A stretch of DNA of 64,000 nt. Source: Metaphire vulgaris (lineage: Eukaryota; Annelida; Clitellata; Crassiclitellata; Megascolecidae). Below the pieces are notes generated by a model, which did no database searches, was not told the DNA's origin, and saw only the letters and a list, made by a program, of their open reading frames with translations. The DNA lies in contig CM030870.1 in NCBI GenBank assembly GCA_018105865.1, forward strand, positions 4,172,120 through 4,236,119, in the 5' to 3' direction. Shown here piece after piece: positions 1-10,575 of the stretch. The translations under genes were made by a program, and so were the position numbers. Position 1 is the first letter of the stretch, and the number at the start of each line of letters is the position of its first letter.

Positions 1-319
1 GTAGAGCAACCCTTTCTTTCCCCTCAGCAGCAGCGCGTTTCCAGGAATTCATGGTGGGTATGGTGTAAAAAAAATTATGGGAAGCTGATGGAGGATGCAA
101 AGTGAAGAAGAAAAAAGGTAACTGTTAGTGTTTTGCCCCACTAAATGTTAATAAACCTTGCCAAAAAAGGCCGACAAGCAAAAAAGAAGGTCATTCGCAG
201 TATTTTTCACTAAATTTTCTAAAAACTCGCCGGAAAATAGGTTGACAAGCAAAAAATGTCATCCGGAACCCCGGTGGGGGGATGCATCCCCAGCCATCAA
301 CATGGTGGAACCGCCACTG
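1..319 (-). mobile_element. hAT-like MITE, 'CAGTGGCGGTTCC' family, truncated by window edge
   Basis: Read on the minus strand it begins CAGTGGCGGTTCCACCATG (ending at 319) and continues through two copies of the GACAAGCAAAAAA motif (171-193, 241-262). A second copy in plus orientation lies at 14165 onward and aligns over more than 200 bp. The outer end falls near or before position 60 and its exact limit is not seen. It ends 53 bp upstream of the first visible exon of the membrane-protein gene. Confidence 0.65.
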
Positions 320-372
320 ATCAGCAGAATAACCAGAGGGATTCTAACCATGCAGTCCCGCTGTGTTTCTAG

Positions 373-901
373 ATTCTCGAAGCTTCGGCCACGAGACGAA
401 GATGCGACCGAACAAGGACGAGTCGATCCGAGCAGCGGTCCTGATCCCGGACCCGATGCACGGATCTCTGCACGACGGAACCATCGTCGGGTGGAGGCTG
501 TTCGTCAAGATCCTGTCCGTCCGTCACGAAGTCTTTCTTCAGGTCTGGAGACGGACCTCCGTCGATGTCCGCCTCCGCCTCCGCCGCCGCCGCCGCCGCC
601 GCCGACGAGGCCTTCACGCTGGTCGGCGAGACCTTCGTTCGCCCGTCAGAGCTTCGCTACACCGAACTGTCCCTGGAGCCGCGCCAGTTCCTGGAGGTGA
701 AGAGAGGCGACGTGCTCGGGCTGCACTTCCCCGACCTCAACCCCATCGGGTGGTCGTCTGTACCGTGTGCCTTCGAAAACCAACACTACAGAGTGTCTCT
801 GAATTCTTCATCCAAGGTCCAGGTGGGATCCAGTCTCAAGTTCGACTCGGCGCCACCTGGTGACGACGCCTGTCGTCAGTACTCGTTTCTCGCTGTGTAC
901 G
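373..901 (+). CDS. Ectodomain exon of the membrane-protein gene
   Basis: The acceptor AG is at 371-372 and the donor GT at 902. Up to about 560 the sensible frame is that containing FGHETKMRPNKDES and VFLQVWR. From about 600 it is the next frame, containing FTLVGETFVRPSELRY and CRQYSFLAVYG. Both halves look like one domain, so a one-base indel in the GCC/Ala repeat is likely. An ATG at 565 could serve only as an artificial start. Confidence 0.68.
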
Positions 902-1220
902 GTCAGTGAACCCAAGTACTCTAGGATACTAGATTGGTCTTGAGTAGTTATTAGACTGTAGATAAGGTTTTGTGGCAGTTATACAGTAACTGAATAATGA
1001 GGCATTTATGATATTGCATTGTACTGTATACTGCAATTGCATTGTATACTGCAAAGTTTTGTTTTTGTGGATGCAAAAGAAAACGAAGGAGAATACAGGA
1101 ACAAGACTTCTAACTAGAAGCAAAGACGACAAAGAATGAGATTACACAGCAAGACTATATAATGGGTGAAACATAGTGGTTCTCACACACAGGGCAGACC
1201 CTACTGAACCACTCTAAACC

Positions 1221-1301
<81 letters not shown>

Positions 1302-2520
1302 CTGATTAAAATATATCTGATTAAAATATATCAGCTGTACATCTGTGGACCGTAAGAATTTCTGGACATGGACCGTGATAATCTATAGAGAGAGAGGTGT
1401 TTTCTATGGTCTGCATAAAAACGATGATCTTTATTCTCGCACTGGCTTACGACCACAGTCTGCTGCAGTACTGACGCGTCTGGAATAGAGATTAAAGTCC
1501 ATTCGATGATATACACGGGTCGCTCTGTGCTGACTTCCCATCCTAGATCTGAATTTCGATTTCAGAATAACCCTTGAATATTCTATAATGCTGAACTTTC
1601 AACTTCTATGCAAACTACGCTTCATTTCTATATTCCACAACTGTTGATTGACAAATATCATTCAAATTTGATTGTGAGTGCTGACATTCAACTGATGGCT
1701 AGAACGTCCTTTGTGGCTAAAGGTCATTTGGTGCTATAAGAAATTAGGACATTTTCGCGAAAAAATTCTCTGAGCAAAAAGTTCGAGTTCTTGGCACACA
1801 CACATAGGCCTATTGTCTTCGAGCATGCAACCTAAACCCCCAAATTTCTCAACGTTACTGAGTAAATCCCTCTACCGGACCCAGCCACCCCCTTCCTCAC
1901 GTGGCTGCGCCAATGGCATGGGCGTCCGCAAAAATTTTTCCAGGGGGTTGCAAAACAAGGTATTGTGGCAAAAGAAACAAGCATTTTACTTTTTTCATGA
2001 CTCACAATTTTTCCAGGGGGTGCAATTGCACCCCTTGCATCCCACTCCGGACGTCCATGGTCAATGGAAAGGATAAAGGAAATTAATAAGACTGATGAGG
2101 TGGATCACGTGATGGCGCTGTTTTTCCTTTGAGTAAGTAAGTAAGTAAGTAAAATCTCGTTAACTTCTATATCGCTTTCAAAAGAAGCACCGAAGTAGCT
2201 TCTTATTTCTATGCGCTTAATCTCAAAATGAAGCAGCTATAGCCAAAGGTGGGGTCATTCATGCCGGGAAGGAATGGGGAAAGGAATGAGGAATGAGGGG
2301 AAAGGAATCCCTGCTAAGATTTCAAATTTCAAAGAGTCAGATTCTGTAATTATCTCACTTACATGTAGCTGCTGCTGTTGCTGCTGCTGCTCTTAAACGC
2401 TTAGAGAGACTTCGAGGAACCAAAGAAAAATAAAGCGCCAAATCCTTGTTCTATATCAATCATTTATTCTAGACCTGTTTTTTTGATGATGATGATGATA
2501 ATAATAATAAATAATAAAAT

Positions 2521-2569
<49 letters not shown>

Positions 2570-3671
2570 TAATAATTTTTTAATTTGGAAGAAGGATAAA
2601 AGAAATGGGATAAGGAAGAATATGATTACTTTTTTTTGCCCGCCACATTCGAGCGAAACAGACATCGAGAATAGGATGACCTTTTTGCTGCCCTCTAAAA
2701 CATTTGAAACAGAAAACATCTCCCAAACATGGAAAATTCAGCATTCAAATTGGCTTTAGAATAAACACTGTCGTTAACAATAAATAATGCTTTAATAATT
2801 TAATAATAATAATAATAATAATAAGTCTTGGCTTAATAATAAATCTCGCGAATTATTGTTGTGGATGGGCAGAATCTTTAGTAGTAAAATTCTGTCCAAC
2901 AAAGCCCTTTGTGCGGCCCTCTGACTCAACCATGACGATACTATCTTTTATGTGAAACAACTAAAACATTCTTGTTTGATTGACACCCTAATGGAAAATT
3001 CAGCATTCAAATTGATTTATTTGCGCTTTGGCAATGTTCGTTAACTATAATTAATGCTTTTAATATTTAATAAAAGATTCTTCTACATCTGACAGTCTTG
3101 GCTTTGTTTTAATCAATCGTCGCGAATCTTTTGTTGTGGTTGACCAGAATTGGACAGAATTTAAATTATTCGAGCAACCACAACAAAACATCGTTCGACT
3201 AAGACTCCTTCTGAAAGTCTGTGCTAACATTGTTTTGGCGATTAGATCGGACAGGATTTGATGTTGAATTACCATTGACCACCTGGTTGGACAGTTTTTA
3301 CTGGTTATTCGTTATAGAGCAATGTTAATTGAACATCGATTTGGACTAAGACTAAATCTTCCGTAGTCTGTATTTTTAAACTTTGTTTTAAAATATTACG
3401 AAACGCATCGTCATATTAATGTTGTAATTACGTTGGTGTATAATGCCATCTCCACAGTTTTCTGCCATTTTATTACCGTTTTTCTTCGGCTAAGATCCTT
3501 AAACTGCAATGTTAATTAATATCACACCATTTTGTGTGGTCTCCCTCTCTTATTGGCACCTTTATTCAAACATTAGAGCGTTTTTTATTTCTTTCTGTAC
3601 CTTAAATATTAAGAAAGTTACATCGCTTCAAAATCGAGCGGGATTTATTGGCACACCCTGTATATTGTGTG

Positions 3672-3731
<60 letters not shown>

Positions 3732-4638
3732 CCCCTCCAAAATTTTCACCCATCCCATTCAAATTCCTGGCTACGCCCCTGCTGACTAGCAAAAACGGGG
3801 TCGTCGGATCTTTTTGTACATAAATTCCTTTTATTTGTCAACACTATATGAGGCTATTTTTATCCCGCTTGCAATTTCACGCGGCCCTTTGAAGAAAACG
3901 TTTGCCCAACCCTGTCTTAACCTCAAACTAGAAAAGTGAAATTCGCCAAGCGTTGCTTTACTAGTCCAGAGTCCTGCCTCCGCTGAGATTAATAAGCCCC
4001 TACGCGTCCTGTGTCCTGTGGTTCGTATGTTTTTGCGGACAACTTCCAGGGGCGTAGCGACTGGGGTATATCGGTATATATACCTCCAAAAATCAGTCTA
4101 CCTTAAAGTTTTTTATGTGATTTATATGTGGTTATATGTAGTTTATATGGTTTATGGTGAACGTTTATACCGCCCAAACATTTATACCCTCCCAAATCAT
4201 ATTCCTGGCTACGCCCCTGACAGCTTCCAGTCGTTCATAAACTCTATTTTTATCTGAGTTCTATTGACACGTTGAGGCTTCATCGTTGTTCACAGACGTT
4301 GCTTTGATTCTTTCTCAGGAAACCAGTCGGAGTCAAAACTCGTCGAGGACTGGGTTTGTCCTTCGGCTAATCCGACGTTCACGAGAAAAAGAACGAAGTT
4401 CCACACTCAACGGAACGGCCAATCGTCCGCCCTCGACGCCCTCGACGCCGGCGGCAGAGGGGGCCCGAAGGGCGGCGGCGGCGGCGGTGGCACCGGCGGC
4501 GGCGGGGCGTGGGATCGACCAGGCCTGACCAGCGCCACCAGTCTTCCCGTTCACGTCCTGCTCGCTGTCGTGGCGTCTCTCCTGCTGCTTATGTCTCTCA
4601 CCGGACTCGTTTCCTACTGTAGGGCGGTGAAGCACTAG
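373..4638 (+). CDS. 3' part of a gene for a single-pass membrane protein with an unrecognised ectodomain
   Basis: Two exons are visible: 373-901 (acceptor TTTCTAG, donor G|GTCAGT) and 4319-4638 (acceptor TTTCTCAG, stop TAG at 4636). Joining them in phase 1 gives one continuous frame. The first exon encodes a compact extracellular domain with DGTIVGWRLFVK, VFLQVWR, FTLVGETFV and DVLGLHFPDLNPIGWSSVPC. The last exon encodes a linker, a Gly-rich stretch, a hydrophobic helix (PVHVLLAVVASLLLLM) and the tail YCRAVKH. I infer a type I membrane protein displaying this domain outside the cell. I do not recognise the family and give no function. The 5' exons lie outside the window. The 3.4-kb intron is full of repeats. 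One oddity: the frame shifts by one base inside a GCC repeat near 568-605, so the first half reads in a different frame from the second. It could be a pseudogene, but the last exon is clean. Confidence 0.72.
1100..1300 (+). mobile_element. 3' tail of a CR1/L2-like LINE with ATT microsatellite
   Basis: The words 'gtggttctcacacacagggcagaccc' context and the following long ATT run match, in the opposite orientation, the LINE end at 23818-24200, where the same words also lead into an AAT run. This fits the 3' end of a non-LTR element whose terminal repeat has expanded into a microsatellite. Confidence 0.5.
1917..2059. mobile_element. 143-bp hAT-like MITE
   Basis: The termini are CATGGGCGTCC and GGACGTCCATG, imperfect inverted repeats. 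Flanking 8-mers GCCAATGG (1909-1916) and GTCAATGG (2060-2067) differ at one base, as expected for an aged 8-bp hAT target duplication. There is no coding capacity. Confidence 0.65.
2130..2270 (-). mobile_element. LINE 3' end, copy 1 of a pair with 57640-57780
   Basis: The (GTAA)n run is followed by ATCTCGTTAACTTCTATA and a block continuing to 'aaaggtggggtcatt'. The same 140-bp block lies at 57640-57780 next to (GTAAA)n. On the minus strand both read ...GCGCTATAGAAG... followed by a TTAC-type tail, the pattern seen at other LINE ends in this window. Confidence 0.5.
2478..2575. repeat. TGA/TAA trinucleotide microsatellite
   Basis: A nearly pure AAT/TAA tract preceded by a short GAT run. It accounts for a leucine-rich reading frame on the other strand, which is not a gene. 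Confidence 0.85.
3680..3730. repeat. (TA)n dinucleotide tract
   Basis: About 50 bp of perfect TA, followed directly by the end of a MITE (ATTCCTGGCTACGCCCCTG at about 3763-3781) of the same family as 4047-4219. Confidence 0.85.
4047..4219. mobile_element. 173-bp hAT-like MITE, CAGGGGCGTAGC family
   Basis: The termini CAGGGGCGTAGC and GGCTACGCCCCTG are inverted repeats. The flanking octamers ACAACTTC (left) and ACAGCTTC (right) match 7 of 8, the target duplication size of hAT elements. It lies 100 bp before the last exon of the membrane-protein gene. Confidence 0.75.
4319..4638 (+). CDS. Last exon: Gly-rich stalk, transmembrane helix, short tail
   Basis: Starts after TTTCTCAG and completes a Gly codon split by the intron. 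It encodes NQSESKLVEDWVC, a basic linker, repeated Ala-Leu-Asp and Gly runs, then LPVHVLLAVVASLLLLMSL and a 10-residue tail ending KH before TAG. The hydrophobic run is long enough for one membrane pass. GC content is far above the surrounding repeats, as in the first exon. Confidence 0.75.
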
Positions 4639-5780
4639 GCCCTATAACCGAGGTCCTGCTAGGAATACAAAGGCAGTTGAATCTTCGACTGGAGAGTTAT
4701 TCTCGTGATCCCAATAATCTTCAGCTGTCGTCGGCTTAATATTAACTTCTGCCATTTCTCATAGAAATCCGTTTCTCGTTTATTTTCTTTAATTATTCTA
4801 AGTTCTGTAGTGGCGCTCGTCACCTGGCCCATAGTTCTTTGCGAAATCTAATGAACTCGGACATATTTGAAAAAGCCCGTTTCTATTTTTCCTGCGTTTT
4901 TGAAATATTATTGAGAATTGATAATAATAAGTATGCACTTCTATAGCGCCATTTATAATACTCAAGATATCAATCAATCGTGTTGGAATTTGACTGTACA
5001 AGAACTAGATCTCTTACGGTTTCACCTCTTGCAATTTCGGTCGGTTTCGTTTCGGTTTTAACCGAAAAACCGCGGTTTCGGTGACCGAAAAGCCATTGCA
5101 TTTCACTGGGGTCCGGATAACGGGAAAGTACCCCTAACTTATATCGAAGACGGGTCAAATACAATTTGAGAGATGAAAATTGTGTAGGCCTATTTTACTA
5201 CTGCACTGTGTATCAGCGACTGTGGACTCCACCGTTGAGGCGATCACATAGGAGTCTGTCTGTTGCGACTTGCGTTCCGCAGAGGAAAAATGTTTCCTCG
5301 TTAAAAATGCATCACAGAAAAATCGAAGAAAAATACGAAATGGCCGTTTTTATCGTCTGACTTGAGACCACTTCCGCCGCTTGGCAAACTGCAGTTGAAC
5401 GATGAGTGACCTGCCTACAGACGGCGTTTTAAAAAGTCAACTTCTATGTATTCGACAGTCACAGTCTGATAGTCTCGAGTCCTTGATAGTGCTGGTGAGT
5501 TGAAGGCATATGGTTCAGACATGGGCATGGGTTGGGTCCACCCATGGGTTGAGTTGGATCCGAAATTTCAATTTTATGGTGGTTTGGGTTGTGTTGCCAG
5601 GGTTGTTGTGTTATATTGTACAAATGTGTACATATTAATGATTTTTTAAAAATTACTACAAATTGACCTTAAACTGTTTTGATACCTTTCCACAGGAGCA
5701 GCCGGAAAATACAAGTTAAAGGCATCCAGAAATATGAAATATGAAATCTGCTACTGCATATGGAATACATTCCTGTTGGT
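4639..5780. other. Intergenic or 3' UTR, no gene seen
   Basis: The start is presumably 3' UTR of the membrane-protein gene. A LINE tail fragment (minus orientation, GCACTTCTATAGCGCC) lies at about 4920-4980. A run of self-complementary 'cggttt/aaaccg' words sits at 5035-5090. No reading frame here looks like protein. Confidence 0.45.
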
Positions 5781-5791
5781 CTTTGAAATGA

Positions 5792-6576
5792 AAGAGGATT
5801 TAAGAAATGTTTATGTATGGGTTGGGTTGGACTGAGTCAAGTAACACAGCTGTCTCCGTGGGTTGGGTTTGGATAGTGATGGGCTGGGTTTAAAAAAAGT
5901 GGACCCATGTCCATGTCTGATATGGTTAGAGACTGGACGAAAGAAGCGTTTCTAAAATTCTCTCGCATTGCCTGAATAAGGTTCTGAATCAAGAGAAGGC
6001 GGCTAAAAAGGCACTCGTTCAATTTTCTCCTGCTCTACGATTTAATATTTTGTTGATGGTGATTATTAAATAAAAACTTTGCAAAACATCATTGACTTTC
6101 TGAATTCGTTCAAGATTTTTGAAGTGTGTTGAACTGTTGACAAAGCCTTATCCAAAAAGCAGTGAAAACCCAGCACAGGCGTAAAGAGGATTTAAGAAAT
6201 GTTTATGTATGGGTTGGGTTGGACTGGGTCAAGTAACACAGCTGTCTCCGTGGGTTGGGTTTGGATAGTGATGGGCTGGGTTTAAAAAAAGTGGACCCAT
6301 GTCCATGTCTGATATGGTTAGAGACTGGACGAAAGAAGCGTTTCTAAAATTCTCTCGCATTGCCTGAATAAGGTTCTGAATCAAGAGAAGGCGGCTAAAA
6401 AGGCACTCGTTCAATTTTCTCCTGCTCTACGATTTAATATTTTGTTGATGGTGATTATTAAATAAAAACTTTGCAAAACATCATTGACTTTCTGAATTCG
6501 TTCAAGATTTTTGAAGTGTGTTGAACTGTTGACAAAGCCTTATCCAAAAAGCAGTGAAAACCCAGCACAGGCGTAA
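5792..6576. repeat. 392-bp tandem duplication (two copies)
   Basis: Copy 1 is about 5792-6183 and copy 2 about 6184-6576. They are almost identical; a visible difference is GGACTGAGTC versus GGACTGGGTC. Two identical 61-codon frames on the minus strand (5837-6022, 6229-6414) are a consequence of the duplication and do not look like a gene. Confidence 0.9.
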
Positions 6577-6579
6577 ACT

Positions 6580-6845
6580 GAGGTCTCTACACTCTCCAGC
6601 AGACTTGTGATCTCGAGACCTTAGGTCTCGAACTCGAGTGCACTCGAGTTTGCCCACAGAAGGTCTTTGTCTTGGTCTCGAGACCAGAGGGTAAAGTCTT
6701 GGTCTTGGTCTCGAGACCAGAGGGGTAAAGTCTTGGTCTTGGTCTCGAGACTTTCAGCCAAAAGTCTCGAGTTTTGGAAAGTCTCGAGTTCTCACAGAAC
6801 TCGAGACCTGGTTGAAGTCTCGAGATCTCATTAACTCGAGACCTA
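6580..6845. repeat. Cluster of GGTCTCGAGACC-type palindromes
   Basis: More than a dozen copies of TCTCGAG or CTCGAGA are packed in 260 bp, several as the full palindrome GGTCTCGAGACC, separated by 'aaagtcttggtcttggt' spacers. A weaker relative of the spacer text (GTCTTGGTCTT) occurs at 54290-54800. Confidence 0.85.
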
Positions 6846-7349
6846 GCTGGCTCTCCGTAATAAATGGCAACCTCATCAAATTATTTATGTCTATGTTTTG
6901 ACCGGAAGTTATCTGTGTTTCCGTTTGTGCTAACCAATTTGGTTTTCACAAAATGCAATATGCATTTGCAAAATGACAATTGAATTTTGTTACTTGTCAT
7001 TTGAAGCTGGATTGAACTTTAATTAGATTTACATGTATTTAATTAATTATTTTAATGAATTAGAACAATAATATCATAAATACTGGAAAGTTGAAAAAGC
7101 CATTAAGTTAATGGCATTAACTAACAAGCCATTAACTAACTGTCGTTTCTATAACTTCAGTAGCTGGTGTTTGGATATTACAGTGTATCTCCAATGTTAA
7201 TCAATACAAAAGTATTGGTACAAATGCGCATAATATTTCCAGTCCTGCATTTCACCCCCTGCGATTTGGTCCGTCATTTTCCAGTCCTGAATTTTCACCC
7301 CCTGCGATTTGGTCCGTCATTTTCCAGTCCTGCGTTTTCAGGCGACCCT

Positions 7350-7705
7350 CCAAAACCTCAAAGTTCTCGATTTCTAACTCTCTCTGTTGCTCCAAGATAA
7401 CCTAATTTTGATTGATGATCGATACGGTGTAGCATAGTATGCACACCAGTAGTTTGCGCACCTGGGAGTTTGCGCACTAGGAATTTGCGCACCAGGTTAG
7501 GTAAGGGTTAGGGTTAGGTTTAGGTTAGGTTTAGGTTAGGGGTGAGGGTTAGAGTTAGGTTGAGGTTAACTTTAACCCTAACTCTAATCCTAACCCTGGT
7601 ACGCCCTGGTGCGCAAATTCCTAGTGCGCAAACTCCCAGGTGCGCAAACTACTGGTGCGCATACTAATGTAGACCGACCGATACACTCTAGACCTTATAC
7701 TCTAC
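7350..7705 (-). mobile_element. Remnant LTR end, interrupted by a foldback element
   Basis: The blocks 7350-7425 and 7676-7705 match 11795-11893 almost base for base (shared AACCTCAAAGTTCTCGATTT and TACTCTACA end). The second copy is uninterrupted. I read the pair as the outer ends of two LTRs of one old minus-strand element spanning about 7350-11893; the left one is truncated. Confidence 0.45.
7426..7675. mobile_element. 250-bp foldback element with telomere-like core
   Basis: Inverted arms carry three GTGCGCAAA-type words each (7440-7495 and 7603-7665), and the centre holds degenerate TTAGGG/TTAGGT repeats on one side and CCCTAA-type repeats on the other. The flanks GATCGATAC (7417-7425) and GACCGATAC (7676-7684) are a near-perfect 9-bp duplication. 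The paralogous repeat at 11795-11893 contains the single empty site GACCGATAC (11862-11870). Confidence 0.8.
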
Positions 7706-10570
7706 ATTTCCTCTCCGTTAAAAGAAATATGTCGCCTGACATATCCTTAAAAATAAATACCAATGAAATTTTGAAAACAACTGCTGAAGTTGAAATAATA
7801 CCAAATAAAATAAAATGCAAACCATGCGACTCTATAAAATTCGAAATTCAATAAATAAAATCTCCATAGCACGCTTAAATGATGAACTTACTCTTGATTA
7901 ACTGACACATTTTGAACCTGTAAGGATAGAAAAACAACTGACTTAAAACTCTAATTTAACGCTGAAAATATGACAAAAATCGGAAGAACGTACTTTATAA
8001 ACCCAAAATGAAGTGTATTTCACTAAATCACTGCAGGGAATTTCTTAAGAATGAACCCAAAAACGTTGAAATATTTGAATTAAAACTCTACGGTTTTCCA
8101 TTTATTTACTATTTTATAGGAGTACCAAATGACATTGATTGATAGCTAAAGGTTATTGCGCAGTTGGATCATGGAGTTATTATTAGTTGGATAGTACAAG
8201 TAAGGCATAGATAGGATGCGTGTGGCTGTGCTGCCTATGCAGACGCTGGAAGCGGCTTGCGCTCAGCCGAGTGCAAAGTTAGATGACATTAGCATAAATT
8301 ATTATTGAAAAAGTTTGATGTTGGAAGAATTTACAAGGCACGTTATGCGTAGAAATTTCGTATTTACTTAGGAAAGCAGTTTCAGTCGAAGATACTAGAG
8401 ACGGGCTGACTATACTGCAGACGCATTATGCATGACTCATCGCTGAGGCAGACCAAGACAAACGTCGATAGAAGAGTTGAAACAAAAAAGTTTCACTGCG
8501 TAGTATCCGCAAACTAAGAAATGAAACAACAAGTTGTGGACTATTTGAAGAAGGAAATATTGTTCAATCGAAGATTTTGAAAGTTTACTGAAATAACAAG
8601 TCATGGACTATTTGAAGAAGGCAAGTACCGTATGCAACAATCAAGGTGAGCGAATTCTATTATCGAAACTTCAATGCAGAATTCAGCGTTGCAATTTGCA
8701 ATGTAGACAACAAAAATGACCAATGTAACTGTAAAAAATTTAAAAAGATATTTTGACTAAAACCCAATAATACAATTTATTAACCGAATAATAGAAGAAA
8801 ACCATTAAATATTCAGACTGAAAACACAAAAGTATATTTATTAAACATTTATTATTTGTCTTATTTAGTGCACATTCCGTGGAAATTACATTCAAAGGAT
8901 CCCCTAGGATTTTTGACCCAAACAAAAAATATTGTCAACTAGACAAAATATAACATGAAACTTCTATTGCGCACTAGGACCTATTTGAATTTTTTTGTGA
9001 GCACCAAGCCCATTTTATCCCAAGATATTTTAAAGGTAGTTCCTTATAGAAAACTTTGTAGTGAGCTGCAAATATTATAAAAACGTTTAGACTAATTTAA
9101 ACAAGAGATATCAAAACTCATAGCTCGCAAAGCTTCGAGGCATCATTAATACGCTGATCTGAAATGCATCTGTGCAAATCAAACATGTGGAATATTCTGC
9201 CATTCAGATTAAGGCCTTTGAATATTGACAACACACACCAACCACAAGATGTGTTAAAGCAATGCAAAACATAAAATTCAAATTCACTCGATAATTTTAA
9301 AAAACAGTCGTCATAAAGCAATCGGGAATAGGCCTATAGAAATTCATTCATATTTTTGTGTTTCAATAATTTTGCTCTTTTTTCATATTTTTTATAGAGA
9401 TTTCCAAGAATGAAGACACAGAATTATTAAATCACTGCGCAATACAGGTATCTATGGATTTACCTTTGATTAGGAAAGAATTCCAGAAGATCCATCTGTC
9501 TATATTATTAATTAAATTGATTATTGATTCCAATGCTTTCATTAAAAATGTATTTTAAAGGTATTTTACAGCTATGTAAACCAAATGTAAGATGCTGAGA
9601 CATCCAGTCACCAAGCTGCATCGTCGACTATGCAGAATGGCGAGCTGAGAATCAGCTGAGGATAAATTTGCAAAATTAGAACCAATCGAAAGGAAAATGC
9701 AGTGAAACCCACTGTAACCAAGAAAATCTGAAATATTCTCCATCAAAACTTACTGAAATTTTAGGGAGCATTTTAAAAATTCAATCCTGTCTTCCCAAAA
9801 GACTTTTGATCTGAAACAAAATTCACTTGTCCAGCACTGGACATTCAGGGCAGATGCAAAAACACGAGTCAGATTCTTTAAATCTTTCATTGACTTCCTG
9901 ATTCCCTGTTCCAGAGACCTTATGTACTTGTCTGTAAGCTCTTTTGGCGGAACTAGAATCAAATGACCTCTCTTGCGTTCGCATGCAATTTCGGACAACC
10001 AGGCGCTCGCTCGACCATACCGGTAAATCTTGGATTAATAGAATTCAGTCTGATAAGCAGACCCAAGCCGGTCTTCTGTAGTATATGACGTCACAAACCG
10101 CTGCAGTCCTTTTTTAAGTGACCTTATTGCAATCCGCGGCTTTAAAAACCCATTGACTTTGACTTAGTCATTTCTATTAACATTCCATTTCCATTAACAT
10201 AGCGCGCTGCATAAACTGAAGATGAGCGGGGGCTTCCAAGGTCATTTCCCATTTTTCCATTTACCTTCGAGATTCATTGATTATTGACACCGAAAACTGA
10301 ATTTGCATGCCCATACAAAACACCTCTGTCTTATAAGCATAGGACACCTTAGTCATAGACTTCGATAGTTACGCGTAAAATGCTCGAGCTTCTAACTTTC
10401 ATAAAAACGATTTTGCAATGTCCAAATTACTAAAGAATTAAACCAACATCTAGCGAAAATACAAGACTACCAGTAAAAAAAATCATGGTGAAAATCAGGT
10501 TAGAAATCGAATTAGCAGTAAATATGTTTCTCTTGGCTCAAAATCATTCAGATATTTTATTTATAAGAAA
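7706..10570. other. AT-rich stretch, no gene recognised
   Basis: Only short open frames occur on either strand and none shows a recognisable domain. If the two LTR-like blocks belong together this would be the decayed body of that element, but I see no protease, reverse transcriptase or integrase motif in it. Confidence 0.4.
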
Positions 10571-10575
10571 TAAAA

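Larger units (their letters stand above)
902..4318 (+). other. Repeat-filled intron of the membrane-protein gene
   Basis: No coding exon is seen here. The stretch holds a LINE tail with (ATT)n at 1100-1300, a 143-bp hAT-like MITE at 1917-2059, a LINE tail in minus orientation at 2130-2270, AAT microsatellites at 2478-2575 and 2800-2822, two diverged direct repeats near 2720-2930 and 2990-3190 (shared 'ggaaaattcagcattcaaattg' context), a (TA)n tract at 3680-3730, and a 173-bp hAT-like MITE at 4047-4219 just upstream of the last exon. Confidence 0.6.

Noticed and set aside
158..700. 180-codon frame with a proline run
   Set aside because: It runs across the MITE and the GCC repeat in the wrong frame; the poly-Pro is the out-of-frame reading of the Ala-coding repeat.
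7500..7600. TTAGGG-like tract as a chromosome end
   Set aside because: It is short, degenerate, in both orientations and inside a foldback insertion with an identified empty site.
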